Positions 6,762 to 15,609 of a stretch of DNA of 64,000 bases are shown here, piece after piece (the stretch's first letter is position 1; each line of letters starts with the position of its first letter). The position numbers and the translations under genes are program-made. A model generated the notes under the pieces. It saw only the letters and a program-made list of their open reading frames with translations. It did no database searches and had not been told where the DNA came from. Source of the stretch: Natrialba swarupiae (GTDB lineage Archaea > Halobacteriota > Halobacteria > Halobacteriales > Natrialbaceae); contig NZ_VTAW01000019.1 in assembly GCF_008245225.1 (NCBI RefSeq), positions 1-64,000 on the forward strand. Reading direction: 5' to 3'.

Positions 6762-8516
6762 ATGGTCACCGAGGTAGCACTCACTGCCGATTTCGCTATT
6801 ATTATTCTGAGTGCGACGCTCGCCGGATTCGTCGCCAAACGGACGGGTCAGCCGACGATCATCGCGTATATCCTCGCCGGTGTCGTGATCGGTCCGGCGG
6901 TCCTCGGTATCGTCGAAGTCAGCGAACTGACCGAACTGCTCTCGGAACTCGGGCTCGCGCTCTTGTTGTTCCTGCTCGGTATCAAGATGCGACTCGACGA
7001 GATCAAACACATCCTCTCGCCGATCGTCAAGATCTCGATCCCACAGATGGCGGCGGTCTTCGCTGCCGGGATGGGAGTTGCGTTGGCGTTACCGCCGTTT
7101 GGCCTCCTCGAGTCGTTTATCATCGGTCTGGCGGTGATGTACAGTTCTACGGCCGTCGTCATCAAGATGTTAAACGACAAGGACGAAGCCACGTCCTTGC
7201 ACGGCAAGATCGACGTTGGCGTCCTGCTCGTCCAGGACGTCGTCGTCGTCATCATCCTGGCCGTGCTCGCGGCCGGTCGACCGGACGATCTCGCTGAAGT
7301 CGCGACGACGCTCGGAGTCGTCCTCGTCCTCGTCGCGCTCATCACCGTCGCGGCCGTCGCCGCGTCCCAGTCGGTGCTGCCGGTCGTCTTCCGACGCATC
7401 GCGGACAACAAGGAGGTGTTCTTCCTCGTCGCCCTCTCGTGGGCGTTCCTCTTCGTCTTCGTCTCGGACAATATCAACCTCTTTCTCGCACCGCTCGGCA
7501 TCGAGGCCTACCTCTCGATCGAGATGGGCGCGTTCATGGCCGGCCTGGCGATCGCACAACTTCCCTACAGCAAGGAGTTACAGGATCGGGTCAACCCGCT
7601 GACCGACCTGTTCGTGATGGTCTTTTTCGTCTCGGTCGCGCTCGACCTCCAGGCCGCGCAGTTGCTCGCCCACTGGCAGGAGGCGATCGTCGCCGCGCTC
7701 GTGTTGATGCCGGTGAAGTTCCTCGTATTCTTCTACCTGCTCGACTGGCAGGGGTTCGACCACGAGACGACGTTCCTCGGCTCGATCAACATGATTCAGG
7801 TCAGCGAGTTCGGGATCATCGTCGCCGCAGTCGCCTTCGAGGGCGGGTTCATCCCGGCCGAGGTGCTCGGCTTCATGACCCTCCTTGCGATCTTCACGAT
7901 GGCCGTCTCGGTCTACTTCGTCGAGTTCAATCACGCGCTGTTCGAACGGTTCGAGCCGACGATCAACCGGTGGACCGGCGCCGGCGCGTTCGAGGGCGGC
8001 AAACGGGAGTACCGGGACCACGTCGTCGTCGTCGGCTACGACGAGGTGACGAAAAACGCGCTCCCGCTGCTCGCCGACCGATACGAGGACGTCGTCGTCA
8101 TCGACCGGACGGTCAGTCACGTCGACACGCTCGAGGAAGGGGGGTACGACGTGATCTTCGGCGACGCCAGAAACGCCACGATCCGGAAGGATGCAGCCGT
8201 CAAAAGGGCCGATTTCGTCCTCTCGTCGTCGGTCGATCCGGCGGTGAACGAGGCGTTGCTCAGGGACGTCGACGACGCGACGGTCTTCGTCGAGGCGAAG
8301 CGGATCGAACACGCGCGCACGCTCTACGACAGCGGTGCACACTGCGTCATCATGACCCCGTATCTCGCAGCCGACAGACTCGCGGAGTATCTCCGGGCGT
8401 ACCTCGAGGACGAGGACGCTCTGGTGGAAGCGATCGACACCGACGTGGAACTGCTGGAGACGTCGAATCCGTCCCCGGTACCCCGCGATCGGCTCGGAGG
8501 TGGTCTCGATGAGTGA
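6762..8516 (+). CDS. CPA2 cation/proton antiporter, type I partner with degenerate TrkA-N-like domain
   Basis: A 584-residue monovalent cation:H+ antiporter of the KefB/KefC (CPA2) family. Residues 1-390 carry about 12 membrane segments, including LLLFLLGIKM (about 67-76) and the ion-site region LLVQDVVVVI (Q158, D159). A cytoplasmic Rossmann-like domain starts near residue 419, but its glycine loop reads GYDEVT (425-430) instead of GxGxxG, so canonical NAD(H) binding is doubtful. The ATG at 6762 is used because the conserved membrane part begins there. Its 3' end overlaps the next antiporter gene by 8 bases, so the two are translationally coupled. Its closest relative in the window is the gene at 12270-14069. 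Confidence 0.9.
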   Translation: MVTEVALTADFAIIILSATLAGFVAKRTGQPTIIAYILAGVVIGPAVLGIVEVSELTELLSELGLALLLFLLGIKMRLDEIKHILSPIVKISIPQMAAVFAAGMGVALALPPFGLLESFIIGLAVMYSSTAVVIKMLNDKDEATSLHGKIDVGVLLVQDVVVVIILAVLAAGRPDDLAEVATTLGVVLVLVALITVAAVAASQSVLPVVFRRIADNKEVFFLVALSWAFLFVFVSDNINLFLAPLGIEAYLSIEMGAFMAGLAIAQLPYSKELQDRVNPLTDLFVMVFFVSVALDLQAAQLLAHWQEAIVAALVLMPVKFLVFFYLLDWQGFDHETTFLGSINMIQVSEFGIIVAAVAFEGGFIPAEVLGFMTLLAIFTMAVSVYFVEFNHALFERFEPTINRWTGAGAFEGGKREYRDHVVVVGYDEVTKNALPLLADRYEDVVVIDRTVSHVDTLEEGGYDVIFGDARNATIRKDAAVKRADFVLSSSVDPAVNEALLRDVDDATVFVEAKRIEHARTLYDSGAHCVIMTPYLAADRLAEYLRAYLEDEDALVEAIDTDVELLETSNPSPVPRDRLGGGLDE

Positions 8517-10200
8517 ACTGCTCACGGCGGTTTCGGTACTGTTCATCGTGACCGGCCCCTTCCTGCTCGTCGCCAACCGACTCGATCTCCCGACGGTACC
8601 GGCGCTAGTCCTCGCGGGGCTCGTCGCCGGATGGGTTCTCGAACCTGATCCGCTGCTCGAGCTCGCGTACTACGGAATCGCCTTGCTCGTGTTCACGTTC
8701 GGAGCACGGATCGACTTCGCGGCGATCCGGTCCGTGATCGTCGACGGCGAACTGGCGGCGCTCGGCCAGATTATCGTCGTCGGCTCGCTCGGCGTCGGGT
8801 TCGGCCTCGCTCTCGGCGTATCGCTAACCGATGCGGTCTACCTCGGTATCGCGGTTGCGTTCTCGTCGACGATCGTCGGCACAGCGCTGTTACACCGGGA
8901 GATTATGCTGGATCTCGTCCGCGGTCGACTATCCCAGTCGCTGCACTTCGTCCAAGACCTGATCGCCATCGTCGTCATACTCCTCTTGGGTGCCGGCACG
9001 CTCGAGGCGGGGTACGTCGGCCCGGCGCTGGCTGGCGGGGCGGCGTTGTTTCTTGGGGCCCTCCTCGTCAACAGGTACCTGTTCGACGTCATCGGCCGAT
9101 TCGCCGGGGATTCGGACGAACTCATGATTCTGGGCGTCGTCGCGTTGCTCGCGCTGTTCGTCGGCGCGGCCGAGTTCGCCGGTATCTCGATCGTCGTCGG
9201 GGCGTTCGCGGCCGGACTCGCCGTTCGTCACGATCCAGTCGAGTACCTCGGGTTGTTCAACGGTATCCAGTCGATCAGGGACTTCTTCGTCGCCATCTTC
9301 TTCGTCACGATCGGTGCGCTCGTCGTCGTCCCGTTCGTCGAACTTGGGTGGACCGAGTCCGTCGAGACGCTAGCGCTCGTCGCCGGACTGGTCGTCCTGA
9401 CCGCGGTCGTAAAGCCAGCCGTCACGACGGCGATCCTGATCGCTCGCGGCTACGAGGCCCGGTCGGCGACGCTCGCCAGCCTCAACACCGATCAGGTCAG
9501 CGAGTTCGCACTGATCATCGTGATCCAGGCGCTCACACTCGAGGCGTTGAGTCCGGCGATTTTCGATGCGATCATCCTCGCCGCCGCGGTGACCATGGTC
9601 ACCTCGAGCCTGACTCACCGGTACAACGAGGAGATCTATCGCACGCTCTCCGACAGTGGTGTGATCGATGGGAAACACGATCGGATCGACGAGTGGAGCG
9701 ACGTCCCCGAGGAGATCGCCGACCACGTCGTTATCGTCGGCTACGGGAGACAGGGAACGAAACTCGTCGAAACCTGCGAAGAACTCGATCAGCCGTACGT
9801 CGTCATCGAGAACGATCCCGCCCGCAGGGACGCCGTCACGAGCGAGTGCGAGGCCGCCGTCGTCGGTGACGCGATGGAGACCTACACCTGGGAGAAGGCG
9901 AACGTCGCGGACGCGACACTCGTCCTCTCGACGGTCGACTCCCGGGCTGTCTCGCGTCGTATTCTCTCGCTCGATTTCTCGGCCGACGTGACGCTGCGAG
10001 CGGGGGATCAGGAAACCGCCCTCGAACTGCTCGACGAGGGCGCGCTGTACGTCAGTCATCCCGACCTGCTCGCGGGACAGCAACTGGTTCAGCAGATCGA
10101 AGAGCTGCTCGACGGTGATCTGAGCCGCGACGAGCTGCGGGAGCTTCAGCAGGCCGAGATCGAGCGACGGGCCGATTACGCACCGCTTCACTTCGGCTGA
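8509..10200 (+). CDS. CPA2 cation/proton antiporter, type II partner with intact TrkA-N domain
   Basis: A 563-residue CPA2 antiporter, second gene of the coupled pair. The membrane part covers residues 1-390, with LLVFTFGARIDF (about 59-70) and HFVQDLIAIVVILL (Q149, D150) as candidate ion-pathway positions. The C-terminal RCK/TrkA-N domain has an intact nucleotide loop GYGRQG (411-416), followed by the acidic residue in VVIEND expected to hold the ribose of NAD. The ATG at 8509 lies inside the end of the upstream gene. Coupling to a partner with a broken loop suggests a heteromeric transporter with one nucleotide-sensing subunit; that is inference. Confidence 0.9.
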   Translation: MSELLTAVSVLFIVTGPFLLVANRLDLPTVPALVLAGLVAGWVLEPDPLLELAYYGIALLVFTFGARIDFAAIRSVIVDGELAALGQIIVVGSLGVGFGLALGVSLTDAVYLGIAVAFSSTIVGTALLHREIMLDLVRGRLSQSLHFVQDLIAIVVILLLGAGTLEAGYVGPALAGGAALFLGALLVNRYLFDVIGRFAGDSDELMILGVVALLALFVGAAEFAGISIVVGAFAAGLAVRHDPVEYLGLFNGIQSIRDFFVAIFFVTIGALVVVPFVELGWTESVETLALVAGLVVLTAVVKPAVTTAILIARGYEARSATLASLNTDQVSEFALIIVIQALTLEALSPAIFDAIILAAAVTMVTSSLTHRYNEEIYRTLSDSGVIDGKHDRIDEWSDVPEEIADHVVIVGYGRQGTKLVETCEELDQPYVVIENDPARRDAVTSECEAAVVGDAMETYTWEKANVADATLVLSTVDSRAVSRRILSLDFSADVTLRAGDQETALELLDEGALYVSHPDLLAGQQLVQQIEELLDGDLSRDELRELQQAEIERRADYAPLHFG

Positions 10201-10291
10201 GACGAGCCGGTGTACCAATTTGCCAGTGCAATCGACCGCCTCCTCGAGCCGGACCGGCACCTCTTTGCCGTCGCCGCGGGTATCGGTCGAC

Positions 10292-10486
10292 GTGTTCGAA
10301 GCCAGGCGGGTGCTTCAGGTCGGGCGGAATCTGCTTATTTACGCTGTCGGAGTCGGGCTGCTCGTGATCGGTGCACTGGGACTGGCCGACGCGATCGCGG
10401 TCTCGACAGCGGTCAGTATTCCGCTTTTCGTCGTCGGGTTGGTGCTCGTGTTGATCGTCCACGAGTACTTCGGCGGTCCAGTGTAG
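10292..10486 (+). CDS. Small membrane protein at the end of antiporter operon A
   Basis: A 64-residue protein starting at a GTG (VFEARRVLQVGRNLLIYAVG). Two hydrophobic segments (about 14-33 and 38-58) predict a helical hairpin. An ATG at 10220 would give 88 residues, but the extra N-terminus is Ser/Pro-rich and not membrane-like. It follows the second antiporter gene by about 90 bases on the same strand and may be an accessory or unrelated small protein. I do not recognise a named family. Confidence 0.6.
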   Translation: MFEARRVLQVGRNLLIYAVGVGLLVIGALGLADAIAVSTAVSIPLFVVGLVLVLIVHEYFGGPV

Positions 10487-10491
10487 CTGTT

Positions 10492-10511
10492 CGACTCGAC
10501 GAGAAGAGTCG
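10492..10511. terminator. Weak hairpin between converging genes
   Basis: CGACTC (10492-10497) and GAGTCG (10506-10511) can pair around an 8-base loop just after the small membrane protein stop, in the 90-base gap where two operons converge. The stem is short, so this is a tentative bidirectional terminator. Confidence 0.3.
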
Positions 10512-10576
10512 TCGACAGGGTGGCTATACCGCGGTAGACGTCGACGGCCCAACGGCTGTCGGCGTCGGTGCGTAGC

Positions 10577-12277
10577 TCAGATCCGCTCGTCGCGGCTCGC
10601 GAACCCGTAGCGCTCGAGCGCGTCGAAGTAGTCGAACTGTTCTCGTTCGAGCGTCTTCGCGTCCGTCTCGCCAGCGGCGAGTTCTTCGACGGTCGAGACG
10701 AGCTGTTCACCCGCGAGAACGTTCGGGACGGCGACGTGGGTCGCACCTGCCTCGAGCAACTCGCCGGCTTCGTCGGCCGATTCGGCCCGGAGCAAGACGT
10801 CGGCGTCGGTCTCGAGGTCGAGAACCGTCTCGGAGAGCGGACGGTGGTCGACGGTCGAGCAGACGAGCGTCGCGTCCGCGAGCTGGGCTTTCTCCCACGG
10901 GTAGACGGCAAGCGCGTCGCCGAGGACGTAGTTTCGACACTCGGCGTTGAGCTCGTCCCACAGCACGGGATCGTTCTCGATGACGACATAGGGCTGGCCG
11001 AGTTCCTCGAGCGTCTCGACGATTCGGCGACCGATCCGGCCGTAACCGACGACCACGACGTGGTCGGCGAGATCGGAGACGTTACTCCGGTCGTCGACCT
11101 TTCGCGTTCGCCGCCGACGGAATATCCTGGCGACGACGTATTCGTACACCGTATCCTCGACCCGGCGGCCGAGAAAGGTCAACACCATCGTCGCGGCCGC
11201 CGCGAGGATAATCGCATCGAACACCGCGTCGGCGATCGTTCCCATCAGCAACGCCTGGATGGCGATGATGAGCGCGAACTCGCTGACCTGATTCAAACTC
11301 GAGCCGGCGAGAAACGCCGTCCGAGCGTCGTACCCTTCGTAGACGAACGAGAGGACGTGAACGATCGGATTCATCACGAGGACGAGGACCGCGAGCGTAC
11401 TCGCCATCACGAGAACCTCGATCGAGGGGATCGCGACTAGCGCCCCGACGGTCACGAAGAAGATAGCGACGAAGAAGTCCGTGATCGCGTCGATACCGTT
11501 TCGAACCTCGAGCGACTGTGTGCCGTCGCTTCGGATGGCGACGCCGGCCGCGAACGCCCCCACGACGATCGAGAGGCCGACGAACTCCGCGCCAGCGATG
11601 AACGCGATGAGAATCGAGATGCTTCCGACCAGCACGAGTTCACCGTCGCCCTCCGAGAGTCGGACGAGTATCGGGAACCCGTGGCGGTAGATCAGCAGGC
11701 CCGCGACCACGAACAGGACACCGTAGCCGATCTGTGCAGCGATTGCGTCGGCCGTGACGACTTCGGTGCTGAGGATCAACAGGAGGCCGATCGCAACCAG
11801 GTCGTCGAAGAAATGAATCGACGAGGCCAGTCGCCCGTGAACGAGGTTGTCCCGAATTTCCGAGCCGAGGACGACGCCGCCGACCAGCGACGAACTCAAG
11901 ACGACGGCCGTGGTGAAGTAGACCGCATTTCGGAGGGGATCGGACACGCCGAGGGAGACGGCAAACAGATAGCCGATCCCGAGCGCGATCGGAGCGACGA
12001 CGATCAGCTGTGTCACCGCCGCGATCTCTGCGTCGCGCAACACCGACTCGAGGTCCCCGAAGTCGATCCGGATCGCGAAGACGAAGACGAGAAACGCGAT
12101 CCCCCACTGGGCGAGGACGATGATCTCCGCCTGGGTCACCGATTCGAACGTGCCGGCGATCAACCCGGCGATGATGTAAAACGGAATCGGAGAGAGTCCG
12201 AAGTGATTCGCAACCAGCGACAGGAGTCCGGCGGTGACGAAGACGACCGCGAGCGTGATTACGAGCTGTTCAGTCAT
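10577..12277 (-). CDS. CPA2 cation/proton antiporter, type II partner with intact TrkA-N domain
   Basis: A 566-residue CPA2 antiporter paralogous to the gene at 8509-10200: the same layout, the same LVFVFAIRIDF segment and the same end of the membrane part (LNQVSEFALIIAIQALL). The nucleotide loop is intact (GYGRIG, 411-416, then VVIEND). At the position of the usual Q-D pair it reads HFFDDLVAIGLL, so the glutamine is replaced. It is the second gene of operon B: its ATG at 12277 overlaps the upstream gene by 8 bases, exactly as in operon A. Confidence 0.9.
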   Translation of the reverse strand: MTEQLVITLAVVFVTAGLLSLVANHFGLSPIPFYIIAGLIAGTFESVTQAEIIVLAQWGIAFLVFVFAIRIDFGDLESVLRDAEIAAVTQLIVVAPIALGIGYLFAVSLGVSDPLRNAVYFTTAVVLSSSLVGGVVLGSEIRDNLVHGRLASSIHFFDDLVAIGLLLILSTEVVTADAIAAQIGYGVLFVVAGLLIYRHGFPILVRLSEGDGELVLVGSISILIAFIAGAEFVGLSIVVGAFAAGVAIRSDGTQSLEVRNGIDAITDFFVAIFFVTVGALVAIPSIEVLVMASTLAVLVLVMNPIVHVLSFVYEGYDARTAFLAGSSLNQVSEFALIIAIQALLMGTIADAVFDAIILAAAATMVLTFLGRRVEDTVYEYVVARIFRRRRTRKVDDRSNVSDLADHVVVVGYGRIGRRIVETLEELGQPYVVIENDPVLWDELNAECRNYVLGDALAVYPWEKAQLADATLVCSTVDHRPLSETVLDLETDADVLLRAESADEAGELLEAGATHVAVPNVLAGEQLVSTVEELAAGETDAKTLEREQFDYFDALERYGFASRDERI

Positions 12278-14069
12278 GAGTCTCCCCTCCAGGTGTCTCG
12301 TCGCTACCGACGTCGGTGGCGACGTCCGATCCGTCCCCCGCCTCCGCGTCGTCGGCTCCGCCGTGGTCATCGGACCCGAGCGTCGCACGACGTCGACGTG
12401 CTTCGATCCCGTTTGCGTCGCGATCGACCGCCTCGTCGAACGCCTCCCGATCGGTGACGTACAGTTCGACGTACTCGCTTATCTTCTCGGCTGCGAGATG
12501 GGTGCTCATGATGACGTACGTCGCACCGCGGTCGTAGAGGGCACGCGCGTCGGTTATCCGCTCCGCCTCGACGAACACCGTCGCGTCCTCGGCGACCTCC
12601 TCGAGCAACGCCTCGTTGACCTCCCGCTCGACGCTCGAGCTCAACACGAACGCGGCCCCTTTCAGGTTCGCTTCCTTGCGGACTTCTGTGTGGCGGAAGT
12701 CGCCGAAGACGTACTCGTATCGCCCCTCTCGCTCGAGTTTCTCGACGTGATCGGTCTGTCGATCGATGACGACCACCTCGCCGTACTTTCGCTCGAGCAT
12801 CGGGAGCGCCGACTCGGTGATCTCGTCGTAGCCGATGGCGATCGCGTGGTCCTCGTACGTGCCGATCTCGGCGTCCGTCGTGTCGTCGGACTCGAACCGA
12901 CGGAACCACGGCTCGAGGCGTTCGTAGATCGCGTGGTTGTAGGCGATGATATAGGTCGAGACGCCCATCGTCAACAGCGCCATCAGGCTCAGGTAGCCGA
13001 GCACGTCGGGCCCGATCAGCTCCTGGTCGATCGCGAGCGCGCCGACGATCAGCGAGAACTCGCTGACCTGGACCATGTTGATCGAGCCGAGAAACGAGGT
13101 TTCGACGTCGAACCCTTCCCGGTCGATGAGATAGAACATGATCCAGAAGTTGCCGACCATCAGGACGATCGAGGCGACGATCGCCTGCCACCAGTAGGCC
13201 AGCAGGCTCGAGAGGCCGTCGATCTGGAGGCCGATGGTGGCGAAGAAGACGAGGATGAAGAAGTCGGTGATCGGCGTGATCCGGTCCTCGAGTTCCTTGC
13301 TGTAGGGGAGCTGGGCGAGGCTGATGCCGGCGAGGAACGCGCCGACTTTCGGATCGAGGTTTGCGCCTTCCGCGACCGCGACGAACAGGAACGCCCAGGC
13401 GATGGCGACGATGAGGAACACGTCCTTGTTGTCCGCGATGCGCCGGAACAGTCCGGGCAAGATGTATCGCGAGGAGAACAGCGAGAAGATGCCGATAAAG
13501 GACATCATGACGAGGATGACGCCGAGCGTCGACGCGATGTCGGCTGCGCCGCCGAGTTCGTCGGCGGTAAACAGCGCGAGGACGATCACGAGGTAGATGT
13601 CCTGGACGATGAGGACGCCGACGTCGATCTTGCCAGGGAGGCTGGTGATCTCGTCTTTGTCGGTGAGGATCTTGACGATGATCGGCGTCGCGCCGAAGAC
13701 GGTCGCGAGTGCGATGACGAGGATCTCCTGGGTTTCGAATCCGAGCGCTACCGCAACCAGAAACGCGAGCGCCGTCTGCAGGACCGTCTGGCCGAACGCG
13801 ACGTTCGTGACGGATGGGAGGATCTCGCGGATGTCCTCGAAACGCATCTTCAGGCCGAGCAGGAACAACAGGAACGCGAAGCCGAGATCGGCCATCAGCT
13901 CGACTAACCCCTCGTCGGTGACGACGTCGAAGGCGACCGGGCCGAGGATGATTCCCGTCAGAATGTACGCGATGATCGTCGGCTGGCCCGTCTGACGGGC
14001 GATCAGCCCGATGATCGTCGCGACGACGACGATAATCGCGAAATCGGCGGCGAGAGCGATCTCACTCAT
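12270..14069 (-). CDS. CPA2 cation/proton antiporter, type I partner with degenerate TrkA-N-like domain
   Basis: A 599-residue paralogue of the gene at 6762-8516; the N-termini align closely (DFAII..A...G..A..TGQPTIIAYIL.G...GP). It has about 12 membrane segments, then a Rossmann-like domain whose glycine loop is again degenerate (GYDEIT, 413-418). Compared with its paralogue it has an extra acidic, Gly/Asp-rich tail of about 45 residues. It is the first gene of operon B, converging on operon A. A TATA-like GCATAAAGG (minus strand) lies about 40 bases upstream of the ATG. Confidence 0.9.
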   Translation of the reverse strand: MSEIALAADFAIIVVVATIIGLIARQTGQPTIIAYILTGIILGPVAFDVVTDEGLVELMADLGFAFLLFLLGLKMRFEDIREILPSVTNVAFGQTVLQTALAFLVAVALGFETQEILVIALATVFGATPIIVKILTDKDEITSLPGKIDVGVLIVQDIYLVIVLALFTADELGGAADIASTLGVILVMMSFIGIFSLFSSRYILPGLFRRIADNKDVFLIVAIAWAFLFVAVAEGANLDPKVGAFLAGISLAQLPYSKELEDRITPITDFFILVFFATIGLQIDGLSSLLAYWWQAIVASIVLMVGNFWIMFYLIDREGFDVETSFLGSINMVQVSEFSLIVGALAIDQELIGPDVLGYLSLMALLTMGVSTYIIAYNHAIYERLEPWFRRFESDDTTDAEIGTYEDHAIAIGYDEITESALPMLERKYGEVVVIDRQTDHVEKLEREGRYEYVFGDFRHTEVRKEANLKGAAFVLSSSVEREVNEALLEEVAEDATVFVEAERITDARALYDRGATYVIMSTHLAAEKISEYVELYVTDREAFDEAVDRDANGIEARRRRATLGSDDHGGADDAEAGDGSDVATDVGSDETPGGETHD

Positions 14070-14248
14070 CGAGAATCGAGGTACGCCGTTCTTTGGATAT
14101 CTCGCCTTTATGCATTGTCTTCTCCTCCCACGGCTCCGAGTCCTGGCCCGAGCGTTGTACCCGCTTGTACGAACTGCTGTAAGTCAGTTCCGCGACGACC
14201 AGTGACGTCCTCGTAATCGACCCCGAAAATCGGTTACGGTAATCCGGC

Positions 14249-14334
14249 TCGTACGGATTGCTGTCCCTGTGTCCCGCCGCTCCCGGAGAACGGGTCCCGC
14301 ACGCGGCGGTACTGACGGACAGTAAACCGTATCA
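14249..14334 (-). repeat. Stop-codon inverted-repeat element (86 bp, complete)
   Basis: Read on the minus strand it begins TGATACGGTTTACTGTCC, whose TGA is the stop codon of methylglyoxal synthase, and ends GGGACAGCAATCCGTACGA. The two ends are complementary over about 18 bases. The middle is GC-rich and can form a further hairpin (CCCGTTCTCCGGG). Confidence 0.75.
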
Positions 14335-14700
14335 GTCGGCGAGCCCCTCGATGAGAAACTCCGCAGACGCCAGGTTCGTCGCCAGCGCGGTGTCGTGGAC
14401 GTCACAGATGCGCAACAGCGCCGAAATATCGGGCTCGTGTGGCTGGGCGCGAAGCGGATCGCGGAGGAAGACGATCCCGTCCAGCCGATTCTCGGCGACT
14501 TCCGCACCGATCATCAGGTCGCCCCCGAGCGGCCCCGACTCCTTGCGCTCGACCTCGAGGTCGGTCTCTTCCATCAGTCGCTTCCCGGTCGTCCCTGTCG
14601 CGATCAGTTCGTACTCGAGGAGTTGGTCCTCGTTCTCTCGGGCGAACTCGATGAGATCCGGCTTCTTCTCGTCGTGGGCGATGAGCGCGACGCGGGTCAT
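14332..14700 (-). CDS. mgsA: Methylglyoxal synthase
   Basis: A 122-residue enzyme (EC 4.2.3.3) that turns dihydroxyacetone phosphate into methylglyoxal and phosphate, a bypass of lower glycolysis. The residues matching the E. coli active site are all present with identical spacing: H9, the phosphate loop TGTTGKR (35-41), D61 in [11 protein letters not shown]81, H88 and D91. The ATG at 14700 begins the conserved core. It is divergent from a glyoxalase-family gene 124 bases away, so producer and potential detoxifier of methylglyoxal share a control region. Its stop codon is the tip of an inverted-repeat element. Confidence 0.95.
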   Translation of the reverse strand: MTRVALIAHDEKKPDLIEFARENEDQLLEYELIATGTTGKRLMEETDLEVERKESGPLGGDLMIGAEVAENRLDGIVFLRDPLRAQPHEPDISALLRICDVHDTALATNLASAEFLIEGLAD

Positions 14701-14824
14701 ACCGTCGGGTTGGCACGCTGGTGAAATAATGGTGGCCATCGTGGCACGAATCGCTCCGATCGCAGATCCCCGCGACGTCGACGGATCCTCGCCTTTTACC
14801 TGTCCGCTCTCCCGAGTCGGGAGT

Positions 14825-15250
14825 ATGTCCGATCCGAACTGCAGCACACACCACGTCGGCATCACCGTCAACGACCTCGAGGAGACGCTCTCGTTCTACC
14901 GGGACGTCCTCGGCCTCTCGGTCGCCGACAGGTTCGCCGTCTCTGGCGAGGCGTTCTCGAGTGCGGTCGGCGTCGAGGACGCAAGCGCCGAGTTCGTCCA
15001 CCTCGATGGTGAGGGCGTTCGGATCGAACTCGTCGAGTACGACCCACAGGCGCGAGCGTCGGCGTCCGCGGGGCTCAACCAGCCCGGTGCGAGCCACGTT
15101 GGACTCGAAGTCGACGACGTCGACGCGTTCTACGAGGGGCTTCCGGATGACGTGGCGACGATCAGCGAACCACAGACCACCGAGACCGGGAGCACCATCT
15201 TGTTCGTCCGCGATCCGGAGGGAAACCTCGTCGAGTTCCTCGAGTTCTGA
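14825..15250 (+). CDS. VOC/glyoxalase-family protein, probable methylglyoxal detoxification
   Basis: A 141-residue vicinal-oxygen-chelate protein with two beta-alpha-beta-beta-beta modules. Candidate metal ligands are H10 (THHVGITV), a glutamate in GVRIELVEY, the second-module histidine in ASHVGLEV, and the glutamate in [11 protein letters not shown]. This matches glyoxalase I and methylmalonyl-CoA epimerase-like members. Because it is divergent from mgsA, a lactoylglutathione-lyase-like activity using a haloarchaeal thiol is the most attractive guess, but a ring-cleaving or epimerase function cannot be excluded. The ATG at 14825 begins the conserved part. Confidence 0.85.
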   Translation: MSDPNCSTHHVGITVNDLEETLSFYRDVLGLSVADRFAVSGEAFSSAVGVEDASAEFVHLDGEGVRIELVEYDPQARASASAGLNQPGASHVGLEVDDVDAFYEGLPDDVATISEPQTTETGSTILFVRDPEGNLVEFLEF

Positions 15251-15327
15251 TAGGGATTCGGGTTCAGACAGTCGGATTTTCACCCGGACCGGACACAGTC
15301 GCTCGGGAAGCGGACGCTCGCATCGAC

Positions 15328-15410
15328 TCATACGGTCTGCGATGACTGATTTCCGGTCGATCGCACGCCGGTCTGCGATCACCGGTAAACCGCGACACCA
15401 ATCCGTATCA
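15328..15410. repeat. Inverted-repeat element (83 bp, complete)
   Basis: Ends TCATACGGTCTGCG and CACCAATCCGTATCA match the family arms. Unlike most copies it does not touch a stop codon: it lies 78 bases after the glyoxalase-family gene. The remaining sequence up to the NosL-like gene (15411-15609) holds promoter-like AT-rich bases but no gene I can support. Confidence 0.65.
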
Positions 15411-15609
15411 AGGACGCCCGGCAGCATATCGTCTGGATCGGAGGAAGTGTTCTGGACCCAGTGTGATTGTTGGTGGACATATCACTCAGATTTAAGAACG
15501 TCTCGTATCGGCAAGCTTCGGTAACGAAAGTCGATCTTTGGTTCGTCTATCGAACGCATTCGACGGAAGTACCAAATAGCGTTTACAACCCTGGCTCGTT
15601 CGTAGCGAT

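Noticed and set aside
12234-13907. Long plus-strand open frame (557 codons) opposite an antiporter gene
   Set aside because: It mirrors the minus-strand CPA2 gene; the translation is Asp/Arg/Glu-rich without domains, as expected for the antisense of a GC-rich gene.
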